Below, one piece after another: positions 17,723 to 29,259 of a stretch of DNA of 64,000 bases. Source of the DNA: Tepidibacillus decaturensis (GTDB lineage Bacteria; Bacillota; Bacilli; Tepidibacillales; Tepidibacillaceae). Numbering within the stretch: the first letter of the stretch is position 1; each line of letters opens with the position of its first letter. The DNA lies in the NCBI RefSeq assembly GCF_001561915.1, contig NZ_LSKU01000001.1, forward strand, positions 680,423-744,422. The letters run 5' to 3'. Under the pieces are notes generated by a model. That model saw only the letters and a list, made by a program, of their open reading frames with translations, searched no databases and was not told the DNA's origin. Made by a program: the position numbers and the translations under genes.

Positions 17723-19534
17723 ATGAGCGATCTTGACAGACAAAAAAGGATTCGAAACTTTTCCATTATCGCCCATATCGATCATGGAAAATCTACATTA
17801 GCTGATCGAATATTAGAATATACAGGTGCTTTAACAAAGAGGGAAATGGAAGATCAAGTTTTAGATCAAATGGAACTTGAACGGGAACGTGGAATTACCA
17901 TTAAACTTCAAGCTGTACGTCTAAATTATAAAGCAAAAGATGGGGAAGAATATCTTTTGAATTTAATCGATACCCCAGGACATGTAGACTTTACTTATGA
18001 AGTTTCTAGGTCTCTAGCAGCTTGTGAAGGGGCTATCCTTGTCGTGGATGCAGCTCAAGGAATTGAAGCTCAAACATTAGCAAACGTTTATCTTGCTTTA
18101 GAAAACGATTTAGAAATTATCCCAGTGGTTAATAAAATTGATTTACCAAGTGCTGAACCGGAACGAGTAAAACAGGAGATCGAGGATGTTATTGGTTTAG
18201 ATGCATCAGATGCAGTACTAGCTTCGGCAAAGGCTGGGATTGGGATTGAGGAAATTTTAGAGCAGGTCGTTCAAAAGGTTCCTGCACCTATTGGCTCGAA
18301 AGATGAGCCGTTACAAGCCCTGATCTTCGACTCTCACTATGACCCATATAAAGGAGTGATCACTTATATCCGTGTAGTCAATGGAACGATTAAACCGGGT
18401 ATGAAAATAAAGATGATGGCCACAGGTAAGTCCTTTGAGGTAACAGAAGTGGGTGTCTTTAAACCAAAAATGACACAAGTTGATGAATTAACAGTTGGCG
18501 ACGTAGGCTTTGTCGTTGCAGCAATCAAAAATGTAAAAGATACCCGTGTGGGAGATACGATTACAGATGCCAAAAGACCTGCAGCAGAACCATTGCCAGG
18601 TTATCGTAAAGTCAATCCAATGGTATTCTGTGGATTGTACCCTGTTGAAACACAGGATTATAATGATTTAAGAGATGCATTAGAGAAGCTTGAATTAAAT
18701 GATGCAGCCTTAAAATATGAACCTGAAACGTCAACAGCATTAGGTTTTGGTTTCCGTTGTGGATTTTTAGGATTACTCCATATGGAAATCATTCAAGAAC
18801 GACTTGAACGTGAATTTGGAATCAATTTAATCACAACAGCTCCAAGTGTGGTTTATCATGTAACAAAAACCAATGGAGAAAAATTGGTCATAGATAACCC
18901 ATCTAATTTGCCTGAGCCAGTTCATATTGAATATATTGAAGAACCATATGTAAAAGCAGGGATCATGGTTCCAAATGACTATGTCGGAGCAGTGATGGAA
19001 CTTTGTCAGGGAAAACGGGGAGAATTTGTCGATATGCAATATTTAGATACCAATCGTGTTACCTTGACATATAATATGCCTTTATCTGAAATTGTCTATG
19101 ATTTCTTTGATCAATTAAAATCGGGAACCAAAGGGTACGCTTCCTTTGATTACGAGCTAATTGGATATAAAGCCTCTAACTTAGTAAGAGTAGATATTTT
19201 ACTCAATGGAGAAAAAGTAGACGCACTCTCGTTTATCGTTCATAAAGACAGAGCATATCACAAAGGAAAGCAGATTGCAGAAAAACTAAAACAATTAATT
19301 CCTAGACAAATGTTCGAAGTTCCAATTCAAGCTGCCATTGGCAATAAAATTATTGCTAGAGAAACGATTAGTGCGATGAGAAAAAATGTATTAGCAAAAT
19401 GTTATGGTGGAGATATTTCGAGAAAAAGAAAGCTTTTAGAAAAGCAAAAAGAGGGTAAAAAACGAATGAAGGCCGTAGGAACTGTTGAAGTTCCCCAAGA
19501 AGCCTTTATGGCTGTTCTAAAAATGGACGAATGA
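17723..19534 (+). CDS. lepA: Elongation factor 4 (LepA), GTPase
   Basis: LepA is a ribosome-associated translational GTPase related to EF-G. The 603-residue length is normal. The G1 loop [13 protein letters not shown], switch region [10 protein letters not shown]3 DTPGHVDF and G4 NKIDLP are all intact. The LepA-specific C-terminal domain is present with [44 protein letters not shown] in the expected place (given here as the family hallmark, residues about 534-577). A strong AGGAGG precedes the ATG. It has its own probable promoter and is followed by a terminator before hemW. Confidence 0.97.
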   Translation: MSDLDRQKRIRNFSIIAHIDHGKSTLADRILEYTGALTKREMEDQVLDQMELERERGITIKLQAVRLNYKAKDGEEYLLNLIDTPGHVDFTYEVSRSLAACEGAILVVDAAQGIEAQTLANVYLALENDLEIIPVVNKIDLPSAEPERVKQEIEDVIGLDASDAVLASAKAGIGIEEILEQVVQKVPAPIGSKDEPLQALIFDSHYDPYKGVITYIRVVNGTIKPGMKIKMMATGKSFEVTEVGVFKPKMTQVDELTVGDVGFVVAAIKNVKDTRVGDTITDAKRPAAEPLPGYRKVNPMVFCGLYPVETQDYNDLRDALEKLELNDAALKYEPETSTALGFGFRCGFLGLLHMEIIQERLEREFGINLITTAPSVVYHVTKTNGEKLVIDNPSNLPEPVHIEYIEEPYVKAGIMVPNDYVGAVMELCQGKRGEFVDMQYLDTNRVTLTYNMPLSEIVYDFFDQLKSGTKGYASFDYELIGYKASNLVRVDILLNGEKVDALSFIVHKDRAYHKGKQIAEKLKQLIPRQMFEVPIQAAIGNKIIARETISAMRKNVLAKCYGGDISRKRKLLEKQKEGKKRMKAVGTVEVPQEAFMAVLKMDE

Positions 19535-19565
19535 TGAATGAATAGGAAAAATAAAAAGAATATCG

Positions 19566-19600
19566 AAACCTGCACTGAGGTGTAGGTTTTCCTTGTTTTT
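19566..19600 (+). terminator. Terminator between lepA and hemW
   Basis: AAACCTGCAC (19566-19575) pairs with GTGTAGGTTT (19580-19589) with one mismatch around TGAG, followed by a T-rich tail. Confidence 0.7.
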
Positions 19601-19649
19601 AACAGATGGAAATAGGCACTTTTGCGGGGGAATGAAGGAGGGATAAAGC

Positions 19650-20791
19650 GTGGCAAATGCAGTCTATATTCATATACCGTTTTGCACGAATAAATGTCAT
19701 TATTGTGATTTCAACTCATATGTTGTAAGTGGTCAACCTGTCATGGAATATTTAAAAGCCCTCGACTTAGAAATGGAAAAAACGGTTGAGCTATTTCCAA
19801 CTGGAGAAATCAAAACGATTTTTGTTGGCGGTGGAACGCCAACGGTTTTAACTCCAAAAGAAATGGAGGTTTTTTTGACTTCTGTTCGCAAGCATTTCCC
19901 TCATTGGAACGAGGAGATTGAATTTACGATGGAAGCTAATCCAGGAACTGTGGAATTAGATAAATTAAAAATGATGAAGGAATTCGGAGTCAATCGGATT
20001 AGTATGGGTGTTCAAGCCTTTCAAGATGATTTATTATCATTTATTGGACGAATACATTCTGAAAAAGAAGTTTATCAGAGTATAGAGAATGCTCATCACT
20101 TAGGGTTTAAAAACCTTAGCATCGATTTAATGATCGGTTTACCAAATCAAACGATTGAGATGGTTAGAGAGAGTCTGAAAAAGGCAATTCAACTTCAATT
20201 ACCTCACTTCTCTGTATATAGCTTAAAAGTAGAACAAAATACATTATTTCATACATTTTATCAAAAAATAGATTACCCTTACCTCCTGAAGAAGATGAAT
20301 TAAATATGTATTTAATCACCATGGAGGAAATGGAAAAACACGGATACCATCAATACGAAATTAGTAATTTTGCAAAACCAGGGTATGAAAGTAAACATAA
20401 TATCACCTATTGGAAAAACGAAGATTATTTCGGATTGGGTGCTGGCGCTCATGGGTATATTCAAGGCAGAAGACATGCGAATATCAAAGGGATACGACCC
20501 TATATTGATCATCTATTAATGGAAAATCAATTACCAAGATTCGAAGAATTTGAGGTCTCACTGCAGGAGAAAAAAGAAGATATGCTGATGTTAGGTCTAC
20601 GAATGCTTGAAGGGGTCAAATTTAGCGACTACGAAAAAGAGTTTAATGAAGAGATGTTGAGCCGATTTAGAGCGCAAATTGAGAAATTAGTAAATCTTGG
20701 GCTATTGATGAAGGAAAAAGACCGAATCAAACTCTCTCAAAAAGGACTGATTTATGGTAATGAAGTCTTTGCGGAATTTATTTCCGTATAG
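19650..20791 (+). pseudogene. hemW: Radical SAM heme chaperone HemW, frameshifted at an A run
   Basis: HemW is a heme-binding radical SAM protein thought to deliver heme to membrane proteins. The first frame (19650-20303) has the cluster motif CTNKCHYC in PFCTNKCHYCDFNSY, with FVGGGTPTVL and MGVQAFQDDLLSFIGR. It then runs off into an unrelated tail. The second frame (to 20791) continues with YEISNFAKPGYESKHN and the C-terminal HemW domain. Adding one A to the six-A run at 20263-20268 gives LPLPPEEDELNMYL across the junction, as expected for the family. The gene is otherwise complete. Sequence error is the first explanation. Confidence 0.88.
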
Positions 20792-20794
20792 GAA

Positions 20795-20862
20795 TTGACA
20801 AGACAGGGTAGGATTTGATATCTTTTAAATAGATTTTAGCACTCGTCAAAGGTGAGTGCTAA
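20795..20862 (+). promoter_or_regulatory. hrcA promoter and CIRCE operator
   Basis: TTGACA at 20795-20800 is a perfect -35 box; the -10 is a weaker GATATC/TATCTT at about 20817-20824. The CIRCE operator is perfect: TTAGCACTC at 20836-20844, nine bases, GAGTGCTAA at 20854-20862. HrcA binds CIRCE and represses heat-shock genes at normal temperature. Only one CIRCE is seen in the window, so it probably controls the whole downstream cluster. Confidence 0.92.
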
Positions 20863-20879
20863 TAATGGAGGTGGATGGT

Positions 20880-21923
20880 TTGCTGACAGAAAGACAGAAA
20901 AAGATATTAAAAGCTATCGTCACTCATTATATTGAATCTGCTGAGCCGGTTGGTTCTCGGTCAATTTCTAAGCGGCAAGATATTGGTTTTAGTTCTGCAA
21001 CCATCCGTAATGAAATGGCTGATTTGGAAGAAATGGGTTATTTAGAACAACCACATACTTCAGCTGGTCGGGTTCCATCAAATAGAGGATATCGTTATTA
21101 TGTCGATCATTTAATGAACCCAGAAGATTCGATTATTTCAAAAGATATTTTGACGAATATTAGCAAAGTATTTACAGATCAATTTAATGAATTTGAACAA
21201 TTGATCGAACAAACTGCGATCATTTTGTCGCAAATTACAAATTACACAAGTATTATTTTGGGTCCAGAGATTTATCATACTAAACTGAAGAATATTCAAA
21301 TCGTGCCGATTACAGATGAAAGTTTAGTTGTGATACTGGTAACCAATACAGGTAAAGTAGAACATAAGATGTTAACTATACCACAAGGGGTTTCCATCAA
21401 TGAGATTGAAAAAATGGTTCGTTTTTTGAATCATAAATTATCGGGAATACCGTTGTATCAATTGAAATCAAAAATATTTATGGAAATAAACAAGGAATTT
21501 CAACGCAATTCTTATGAATTTGAGCAATCGATGAAGATGATTGATCAGATCCTTTTAAACCTTGATGAAACCACTTTAGATAATAAAATCTATATGGGTG
21601 GCACAACGAATATCCTTAATCAACCTGAATTTAGCGATATCAATACTATTAAAGATCTTCTCACTTTGTTTGAAAAAACAGATACCATTAGACAGTTAGT
21701 GAGCTCTAATCATAAAGGAATTGAAGTGAAGATCGGAACTGAAAATGAGATTGAGATTGCAAGTAACTGTAGTATTATTACTGCCACCTATGAATTCGAA
21801 GGTAAACCTTTGGGAACAATCGGTATCTTTGGTCCTACCCGTATGGATTATGGGCGTGTGATTCGTATCTTAGAATTTTTAACAAAAGATTTATCGGAAT
21901 TTATTTCCCGCTTATATAAATAA
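20880..21923 (+). CDS. hrcA: Heat-inducible transcription repressor HrcA
   Basis: HrcA is the CIRCE-binding repressor of class I heat-shock genes. The 347-residue protein starts with a winged-helix domain (LTERQKKILKAIVTHYIESAEPVGSRSIS; FSSATIRNEMADLEEMGYL), has the PHTSAGRVPSNRGYRYYVDHL motif near residue 60, and continues with the dimerisation domain to IGIFGPTRMDYGRVI. The TTG at 20880 is the best start: GGAGGTGG lies six bases upstream. An upstream GTG at 20856 lies inside the CIRCE arm. It is autoregulated through CIRCE and leads the chaperone cluster. Confidence 0.96.
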   Translation: MLTERQKKILKAIVTHYIESAEPVGSRSISKRQDIGFSSATIRNEMADLEEMGYLEQPHTSAGRVPSNRGYRYYVDHLMNPEDSIISKDILTNISKVFTDQFNEFEQLIEQTAIILSQITNYTSIILGPEIYHTKLKNIQIVPITDESLVVILVTNTGKVEHKMLTIPQGVSINEIEKMVRFLNHKLSGIPLYQLKSKIFMEINKEFQRNSYEFEQSMKMIDQILLNLDETTLDNKIYMGGTTNILNQPEFSDINTIKDLLTLFEKTDTIRQLVSSNHKGIEVKIGTENEIEIASNCSIITATYEFEGKPLGTIGIFGPTRMDYGRVIRILEFLTKDLSEFISRLYK

Positions 21924-21937
21924 AATGTTTTTTGGAT

Positions 21938-21971
21938 AGCCACCACTTTAACAGTGGGGCTTACGCTTTTT
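21938..21971 (+). terminator. Possible internal terminator/attenuator after hrcA
   Basis: AGCC-A-CCACT and AGTGG-GGCT pair (21938-21947 with 21953-21961) around TTAAC, followed by TTACGCTTTTT. The U tract is interrupted, so it may only reduce read-through into the chaperonin gene. Confidence 0.5.
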
Positions 21972-21978
21972 GAATATT

Positions 21979-22069
21979 AAAGAAGATATAACTTTCTTTT
22001 CATTATTATAATGAGATCCCGCAAAAGTAACCGGAAATATCTTTTCAAGGAAGGCGGCACTTTTGTGGA
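21979..22069. repeat. Interspersed palindromic repeat, copy A
   Basis: The 3' part (22018-22069) has arms CCCGCAAAAGTAA and CACTTTTGTGG around a core with CCGGAAATATCTTTTCAAGG. The 5' part (21979-22017) has an imperfect hairpin (AAAGAAGATATAACTTTCTTT) and the TCATTAT...ATGAG segment shared with copy B. It lies between hrcA and the chaperonin gene. Confidence 0.8.
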
Positions 22070-22106
22070 CTTTCTTAAATTGTACTTTGTGTTGAAAGGA
22101 TGCTGA

Positions 22107-23654
22107 ATGATGAATCATCACAGCAATCAATCCCATCAAGAAACCGATGATCGACTAACTGCACTACATAGTAATACAAATGCCATTAGGGCTATTGCTT
22201 CAGCAGTGGAAGGTACTTTGGGTCCTAAAGGTTTAGATACGATGTTGGTCGATACTACAGGCGAAGTTGTGATTACCAACGATGGGGTAACCATTTTAAA
22301 TAAAATGGAAGTAAATCACCCTGCAGCAAAAATGCTTATACAAGTGGCTCGTTCCCAACAAAATGAGATTGGTGATGGAACAACGACAGCCACGATTCTA
22401 TCAAGTGAATTATTGTCTTTAGCAGTTAACCAAGTAGATAGAGGCGTTCCCATTCCTAAGGTGATAATGGGTTTAAAACAGGGAATTCGACTTGCAATCC
22501 AATTTTTGAAACAACATGTAAGGCCTGTAGAAGATTTAAATAAGGATTGGATTCATCAAATTGCTTTAATTGCGGGTCGAGAGCATGAAGATGTTGCTGA
22601 GCTTATTGTAGAAGCTGCCAAATTAGTGGGGAAGGAAAAGTTATTAGATTCCCAGTTCAAATTTGCAGATACGATTTTGGCATATGAAGGTTCAGAAAAT
22701 GAATTAGTCTCAGGCCTCATTTTGAAAAAGAAGAAAATGAATCCTGATATGCCTCAAAAGATAGAAAACGTGAAGCTACTAGTCATACAGGATGCTTTTG
22801 AACCTGAAGAGATTGATGATGAAGCATTAGGAACGGAAATAGGGTTTAGCAAGTACCTAGAATATAAAGAGATCTTTAAGCAAAATCTAGATAAAGTAGA
22901 ACAATTAGGAATTAATCTGATCGCGGTTCATCGTGGGATCGATCCTATGGCAGAAGAATTTTGTGTCGACCATGGAATTATGATGATTCAGCGTCTTTCT
23001 AGTGAAGATATGAAGCTTTTAGCTGAACATACTGGTGCCAAAATGATGAAACGTTCAGGTTTAAATAAAGAGCTTGAAGAGTTAAAATCCTATTTGGGAT
23101 ATGCTCAACTTGTCTATGAAGATGAAAAACTTGAAAAAGTAAGAGTAGTTGGAGGAAAAGGTAAACCGACGGCTACGATTCTAGTAGGTGCATCTACTGG
23201 CGAAATTGTAGAAGAAAGAGAGAGAATTGCAAAGGATGCTGCCTCGTCAGTTCAAGCTGCCATTCGTTCAGGTTATGTACCTGGAGGAGGGGCAGTTGAA
23301 ATGGCCATTTCCAAGGAAATCGAAAGAATACGGGAACAGACTCGTGGTATGGAAGGCTTTGGACTTGAAGCTGTTGCTCAAGCTTTAACAAAGCCAATGG
23401 CCCAAATCGTATTAAATGCTGGATTTAACCCATTAGAAAAATTAGATGAGGTAAAAGTGGCCCAAATCGAACAGCAAAGTGATGCCATTGGTATTAATAC
23501 AGACACTGGACAATTGATGGATATGGAGCAAAATGGCATTCTTGATCCTGCCTTGGTAAAAATTCATGCATTAAAAGCTGCGGGGGAAATTTGTGAAGCG
23601 ATTTTGCGTATTCATACCATTATTCGTATGAAAAAAGATGAAGACCAAGATTAG
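22107..23654 (+). CDS. Group III (archaeal thermosome-like) chaperonin
   Basis: The 515-residue protein is a chaperonin but not GroEL. It carries the group II/III signatures [28 protein letters not shown] and [11 protein letters not shown], the ATPase motif GDGTTTA, and an apical region (about residues 190-300, with [20 protein letters not shown]) that looks like the helical protrusion acting as a built-in lid. The C-terminal VPGGGAVEM is intact and there is no GGM tail. Such proteins are known from Carboxydothermus and a few other Bacillota, typically inside dnaK operons. ATG 22107 or 22110 follows AAAGGA. The 12-base gap to grpE indicates co-transcription. Confidence 0.93.
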   Translation: MMNHHSNQSHQETDDRLTALHSNTNAIRAIASAVEGTLGPKGLDTMLVDTTGEVVITNDGVTILNKMEVNHPAAKMLIQVARSQQNEIGDGTTTATILSSELLSLAVNQVDRGVPIPKVIMGLKQGIRLAIQFLKQHVRPVEDLNKDWIHQIALIAGREHEDVAELIVEAAKLVGKEKLLDSQFKFADTILAYEGSENELVSGLILKKKKMNPDMPQKIENVKLLVIQDAFEPEEIDDEALGTEIGFSKYLEYKEIFKQNLDKVEQLGINLIAVHRGIDPMAEEFCVDHGIMMIQRLSSEDMKLLAEHTGAKMMKRSGLNKELEELKSYLGYAQLVYEDEKLEKVRVVGGKGKPTATILVGASTGEIVEERERIAKDAASSVQAAIRSGYVPGGGAVEMAISKEIERIREQTRGMEGFGLEAVAQALTKPMAQIVLNAGFNPLEKLDEVKVAQIEQQSDAIGINTDTGQLMDMEQNGILDPALVKIHALKAAGEICEAILRIHTIIRMKKDEDQD

Positions 23655-23665
23655 GAGGTGAATCA

Positions 23666-24244
23666 ATGACAGATCAAATGAAGGAAAAAGAAACCACTGT
23701 CATGGAAGAAGAAAATGAGAATGTAGCAGAACAAGAAGTTTCAGCTGAAATGAACAATGAAAAGGATTCAAATGAGGTTGGGGTGCAAGAAGAACAGGAT
23801 GAAGTGTCACAATTAAAGCAAACGATTGAAGAGTTACAAAATCGTCTATTACGCACCCAAGCAGATTTTGAAAACTTTAGGAAAAGAACAAGAGTTGAAA
23901 AAGAAGAATTAGCAAAATATGCAACAGCAAAGCTTGTTGAATCCCTTCTTCCTGCAATAGATAATTTTGAACGAGCTATTGACTCAAGCAAAGATTCACA
24001 AAACCTTGATTTATTTTTACAAGGGGTAGAAATGGTTTATCGTCAAATTGAACAAGTATTGACGCAAGAGGGATTAGAAAAGATCGAAGCTGTTGGACAG
24101 CCTTTTAATCCTGAAATTCATCAAGCAGTGATGCAAGTAGAAACAGATGAATTTGATTCAGGAATCGTTGTGGAAGAATTACAAAAAGGATACAAGCTAA
24201 AAGAAAAAGTAATTCGTCCTTCAATGGTTAAGGTAAATGCATAA
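23666..24244 (+). CDS. grpE: Nucleotide exchange factor GrpE
   Basis: GrpE releases ADP from DnaK. The 192-residue protein has an acidic, low-complexity N-terminal 45 residues, the long dimerising helix (LKQTIEELQNRLLRTQADFENFRKR, about 55-80) and the C-terminal beta domain ending YKLKEKVIRPSMVKV. Its start lies 11 bases after the chaperonin stop, with TTAGGAGGTGA overlapping that end, so both are on one transcript. Position and length are typical. Confidence 0.96.
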   Translation: MTDQMKEKETTVMEEENENVAEQEVSAEMNNEKDSNEVGVQEEQDEVSQLKQTIEELQNRLLRTQADFENFRKRTRVEKEELAKYATAKLVESLLPAIDNFERAIDSSKDSQNLDLFLQGVEMVYRQIEQVLTQEGLEKIEAVGQPFNPEIHQAVMQVETDEFDSGIVVEELQKGYKLKEKVIRPSMVKVNA

Positions 24245-24272
24245 ACAAAGTGTATAAGAAATTAAAATTTAA

Positions 24273-26132
<1,860 letters not shown>

Positions 26133-26229
26133 TCTAGAGTATGTATATTACATGAGCTTCGTCATCGATGCCTTTCTACTTATTCATTGTTTAATGAAAA
26201 GAGAGATATACTTTTTTTTCCATTTAATT

Positions 26230-26266
26230 AAAGTCAAAGTCGATCTTCTTGGCTTTGACTTTTGCA
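26230..26266 (+). terminator. Attenuator-like hairpin between dnaK and dnaJ
   Basis: AAAGTCAAAG (26230-26239) and CTTTGACTTT (26253-26262) form a perfect ten-base stem with a 13-base loop, followed by TTGC. The U tract is short, so partial termination or 3'-end stabilisation of dnaK mRNA is more likely than full termination. Confidence 0.6.
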
Positions 26267-26292
26267 TGTTTTCTAAAGAACGGGGGGATTGA

Positions 26293-27417
26293 ATGAGTAA
26301 ACGGGATTATTATGAGGTACTTGGCGTCAGTAAAAATGCCTCAAATGAAGAAATAAAAAAAGCTTATCGGAAACTTGCTCGTCAATATCATCCTGATGTC
26401 AATAAATCACCAGATGCTGAAACCAAATTTAAAGAAGTGAAAGAAGCCTATGATGTATTAAGCGATGCACAAAAACGTTCTCGTTATGATCAGTTTGGAC
26501 ATGAAGATCCTACTGCAGGTTTTGGAGGATCAGGTTTTGGTGGAGCAGATTTTGGTGACTTTGGTGACATCTTTGATATGTTTTTTGGAGGCGGAGGAAG
26601 AAGAACCCGAAATCCAAATGCCCCAAGAAGAGGAGCAGACCTTCAATATAGTATGACCTTAGAATTTAAAGAGGCCGTATTCGGTAAGGAAACAGATATT
26701 ACGATTCCTAGAGAGGAACAGTGCGATACCTGTCATGGAACAGGCGCAAAACCAGGTACTAAAATCGAGACTTGTTCGGTATGTAAGGGAACTGGCCAGC
26801 AAGAAGTGGTACAGAATACCCCGTTTGGTCGTATTGTCAATCGTAGGGTATGTAATGCTTGTCATGGGCAAGGTAAAATCATTACTGAGAAATGTACAGA
26901 TTGCCATGGTAGTGGACGAGTGAAGAAACGAAAAACGATTCATGTCAAAGTCCCAGCAGGTGTTGATGATGGTTCTCAACTAAGGGTAAGTGGTGAAGGG
27001 GAGCCAGGAGTCAACGGTGGACCTTCAGGAGATTTGTTTATTGTTTTACATGTTAAAGCTCACGACTTTTTTGAACGTGATGGTGATGATATCTATTGTG
27101 AGGTTCCTATCACTTTTACCCAAGCAGCCTTAGGGGATGAGATTGAAGTTCCTACTTTAGATGGAAGAGTCAAGTTAAAGATTCCTGAGGGAACACAGAC
27201 AGGTACAAACTTCAGATTAAGAGGAAAAGGTGTGCCTCGCTTACGTTATAGTGGTAGAGGTGACCAGCATGTGAAAGTGGTTGTTGTTACACCAACCAAA
27301 TTGACCACTGAACAAAAAGATCTATTACGACAATTGGGGAATTTAAGCGGAGAGGAAACACATGAGCAACAAAAGTCATTTTTTGAAAGAATGAAAAAAG
27401 CTTTTATGGGGGAATAG
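26293..27417 (+). CDS. dnaJ: Chaperone protein DnaJ (Hsp40)
   Basis: The 374-residue type I J-protein has the J domain ([19 protein letters not shown] in [10 protein letters not shown]) and a Gly/Phe-rich linker (about 75-110). Four zinc-finger repeats follow ([32 protein letters not shown]), then the C-terminal substrate-binding domain. It delivers clients to DnaK and stimulates its ATPase. CGGGGGGATT precedes the ATG. A terminator overlaps its stop codon, which marks the probable end of the heat-shock operon. Confidence 0.98.
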   Translation: MSKRDYYEVLGVSKNASNEEIKKAYRKLARQYHPDVNKSPDAETKFKEVKEAYDVLSDAQKRSRYDQFGHEDPTAGFGGSGFGGADFGDFGDIFDMFFGGGGRRTRNPNAPRRGADLQYSMTLEFKEAVFGKETDITIPREEQCDTCHGTGAKPGTKIETCSVCKGTGQQEVVQNTPFGRIVNRRVCNACHGQGKIITEKCTDCHGSGRVKKRKTIHVKVPAGVDDGSQLRVSGEGEPGVNGGPSGDLFIVLHVKAHDFFERDGDDIYCEVPITFTQAALGDEIEVPTLDGRVKLKIPEGTQTGTNFRLRGKGVPRLRYSGRGDQHVKVVVVTPTKLTTEQKDLLRQLGNLSGEETHEQQKSFFERMKKAFMGE

Positions 27418-27434
27418 GGTGTTCCCCCTTTTTA
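27408..27434 (+). terminator. Terminator at the end of dnaJ
   Basis: GGGGGAA (27408-27414) pairs with TTCCCCC (27422-27428) around TAGGGTG, followed by TTTTT. The stem uses the last codons of dnaJ. Confidence 0.8.
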
Positions 27435-27439
27435 TCGAA

Positions 27440-27531
27440 AAAGAAAGCATAACTTTCTTTTCATTATATTAAAATGAGTCCCCACAAAAGTAATCGGAAT
27501 ATGGTTCGAAGGAGGTCGTTACTTTTGTGGG
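27440..27531. repeat. Interspersed palindromic repeat, copy B
   Basis: This is the best-preserved copy. A perfect 8-bp hairpin (AAAGAAAG 27440-27447 with CTTTCTTT 27453-27460) is followed by TCATTATATTAAAATGAG. Then comes a perfect 13-bp terminal inverted repeat CCCACAAAAGTAA (27481-27493) / TTACTTTTGTGGG (27519-27531) around TCGGAATATGG and GGAGGTC. It lies between dnaJ and prmA. Confidence 0.88.
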
Positions 27532-27569
27532 CTATCTTGTCTTCTAATAATTTCAGGAGGAATTATAAT

Positions 27570-28505
27570 ATGAAATGGTCAGAAATTACGATTCATACAA
27601 CTCAAGAGGCAATTGAGGCAGTGGCGAATATTTTACATGAATCTGGTGCAGGTGGGGTAATCATTGAGGATCCAGAAGTACTAAATCGGGAATGGGAAAC
27701 TCCATATGGCGAAGTCTATCAACTTTCTCCTGAAGATTATCCTGAAGAAGGTGTATATGTAAAAGCTTATTTGCCTTTAAATAGTTATTTAATGGAAACG
27801 GTTGAACAAATTAAACAACTTATCAATAATTTGCTAACCTACAATATTAATATTGGTACGGGAAAAGTATCTATTTCAGAGGTAAATGAAGAAGATTGGG
27901 CATCTGGATGGAAAAAGTATTATAAGCCAGTTAAAGTATCTAATCGAATCCTCATCACTCCTACATGGGAGGAAGTAGAAGAAACAAATGACCAATTAAT
28001 CATTGAATTAGACCCGGGAATGGCCTTTGGTACAGGCACTCACCCTACAACAGTCATGTGTATTCAAGCTTTAGAGAAAGTAATTAAAGGTAACGAAGAA
28101 ATGATTGATGTAGGATGTGGAACAGGCGTATTGAGTATCGCTGCTGCAAAACTAGGTGCAAAGCACATACTTGCTCTTGATTTAGACGAAGTAGCTGTTA
28201 AAAGTGCAAAGTTAAATACAAAAATCAATCATGTAGATGACAGGGTTGAGGTGAAACAAAATAATCTACTGGATCATATTGATCAACAAGTAGATATAGT
28301 TGTCGCTAATATCCTAGCAGAAGTGATTCTAAGGTTTACCGGTGATGTAGCAAGGATACTTAAGCCAAAGGGAATCTATATTACTTCAGGTATTATTCAA
28401 AATAAGAGTGATTTGGTAAAAGAAGCCCTTAAAAGGGAAGGTTTGGTTATAGAGGAAACACTTCAACAAGAGGATTGGGTAGCGTTTATTGCAAAAAAAG
28501 TTTAG
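27570..28505 (+). CDS. prmA: Ribosomal protein L11 methyltransferase
   Basis: PrmA trimethylates ribosomal protein L11. The start is ATG 27570, after TCAGGAGG; the frame continues upstream into the repeat element but without conservation. The 311-residue protein has the N-terminal substrate-recognition domain (MKWSEITIHTTQEAIEAVAN) and the SAM-binding domain with DPGMAFGTGTHPTT, DVGCGTGVLSIAA and VVANILAEVI. It precedes rsmE and mtaB as in B. subtilis and probably shares a transcript with them; the dnaJ terminator separates it from the heat-shock genes. Confidence 0.95.
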   Translation: MKWSEITIHTTQEAIEAVANILHESGAGGVIIEDPEVLNREWETPYGEVYQLSPEDYPEEGVYVKAYLPLNSYLMETVEQIKQLINNLLTYNINIGTGKVSISEVNEEDWASGWKKYYKPVKVSNRILITPTWEEVEETNDQLIIELDPGMAFGTGTHPTTVMCIQALEKVIKGNEEMIDVGCGTGVLSIAAAKLGAKHILALDLDEVAVKSAKLNTKINHVDDRVEVKQNNLLDHIDQQVDIVVANILAEVILRFTGDVARILKPKGIYITSGIIQNKSDLVKEALKREGLVIEETLQQEDWVAFIAKKV

Positions 28506-28522
28506 AATAGTAGGGATATCAT

Positions 28523-29256
28523 ATGCAAAGATACTTTGTTCCAAAAGAACAGTTTAACGAAGATAGAGTGACTATTTTGGGCGATGATGCTCATCATTTG
28601 ATCAAAGTATTACGTTCTGAACCAGGAGATCAAATCATTTGCTCAAATGGAGGAGGATTAGATGTTTTAGCAGAAATCACTTCAATTGAAGCGAAACAAG
28701 TGGATTGTCGCATTCTTTCTAAACTTGAGGGAACCCGTGAACCAAAAGTTGAAATCATTCTTGCTCAAGGGCTACCAAAAGCTGATAAAATGGATTTGAT
28801 TATCCAAAAGGGAACTGAAATTGGAGTAAAAAGTTTTATTCCCTTTACCTCTGAGAGAACGATTGTTCAATTAAATGATAAAAAAGAAAAAAAAGATTGG
28901 AACGATGGGAAAAAATTGCAAAGGAAGCTGCTGAACAAGCACAACGAAGTGTAATTCCTAACATTTTACCAGTGCATAGTTGGAAAGAATTATTACAGAT
29001 TATAAAAAATGAATGGTCTCTTATTGCTTTTGAGCAAGAAAGCACGAAGACATTATACCAAGTTCTTTCAAACAATCTGGAAGTAAAACGGGTTTTACTC
29101 ATCATTGGTCCTGAAGGTGGTTTTTCCAATCAGGAAGTCATCGAAGCAGAAAATCAGGGTTCTATCTCGATTTCTCTTGGTAATAGAATTCTCAGAACAG
29201 AAACAGCTGGTCTTGTCGGTGTAGCAAATATCTTATATCATCTAGAAAGGGGATAA
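28523..29256 (+). pseudogene. rsmE: 16S rRNA (uracil1498-N3)-methyltransferase RsmE, frameshifted at an A run
   Basis: RsmE is a SPOUT methyltransferase. The first frame (28523-28954) has the PUA-like N-terminus (MQRYFVPKEQ; GDDAHHLIKVLRSEPGDQI) and ILAQGLPKADKMDLIIQKGTEIGV. The second frame (to 29256) has ERWEKIAKEAAEQAQRS, IIGPEGGFSNQEVIEAE and LGNRILRTETAGLVG, the SAM-binding knot. One additional A in the eight-A run 28887-28894 joins them as KKRLERWEK. Both halves are well conserved, so an undercounted homopolymer or slippage is more likely than decay. Confidence 0.88.
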
Positions 29257-29259
29257 ACG

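Noticed and set aside
26198..26240. Possible further copy of the interspersed repeat's 5' hairpin between dnaK and dnaJ
   Set aside because: GAGATATACTTTTTTTTCCA resembles the AT-rich 5' part of copies A and B, but the diagnostic CCCACAAAAG arms are absent, so the similarity may be compositional.
27474..27569. N-terminal extension of prmA through repeat copy B
   Set aside because: The extra residues are encoded by the repeat, are not like PrmA, and the AGGAGG before ATG 27570 defines the start.
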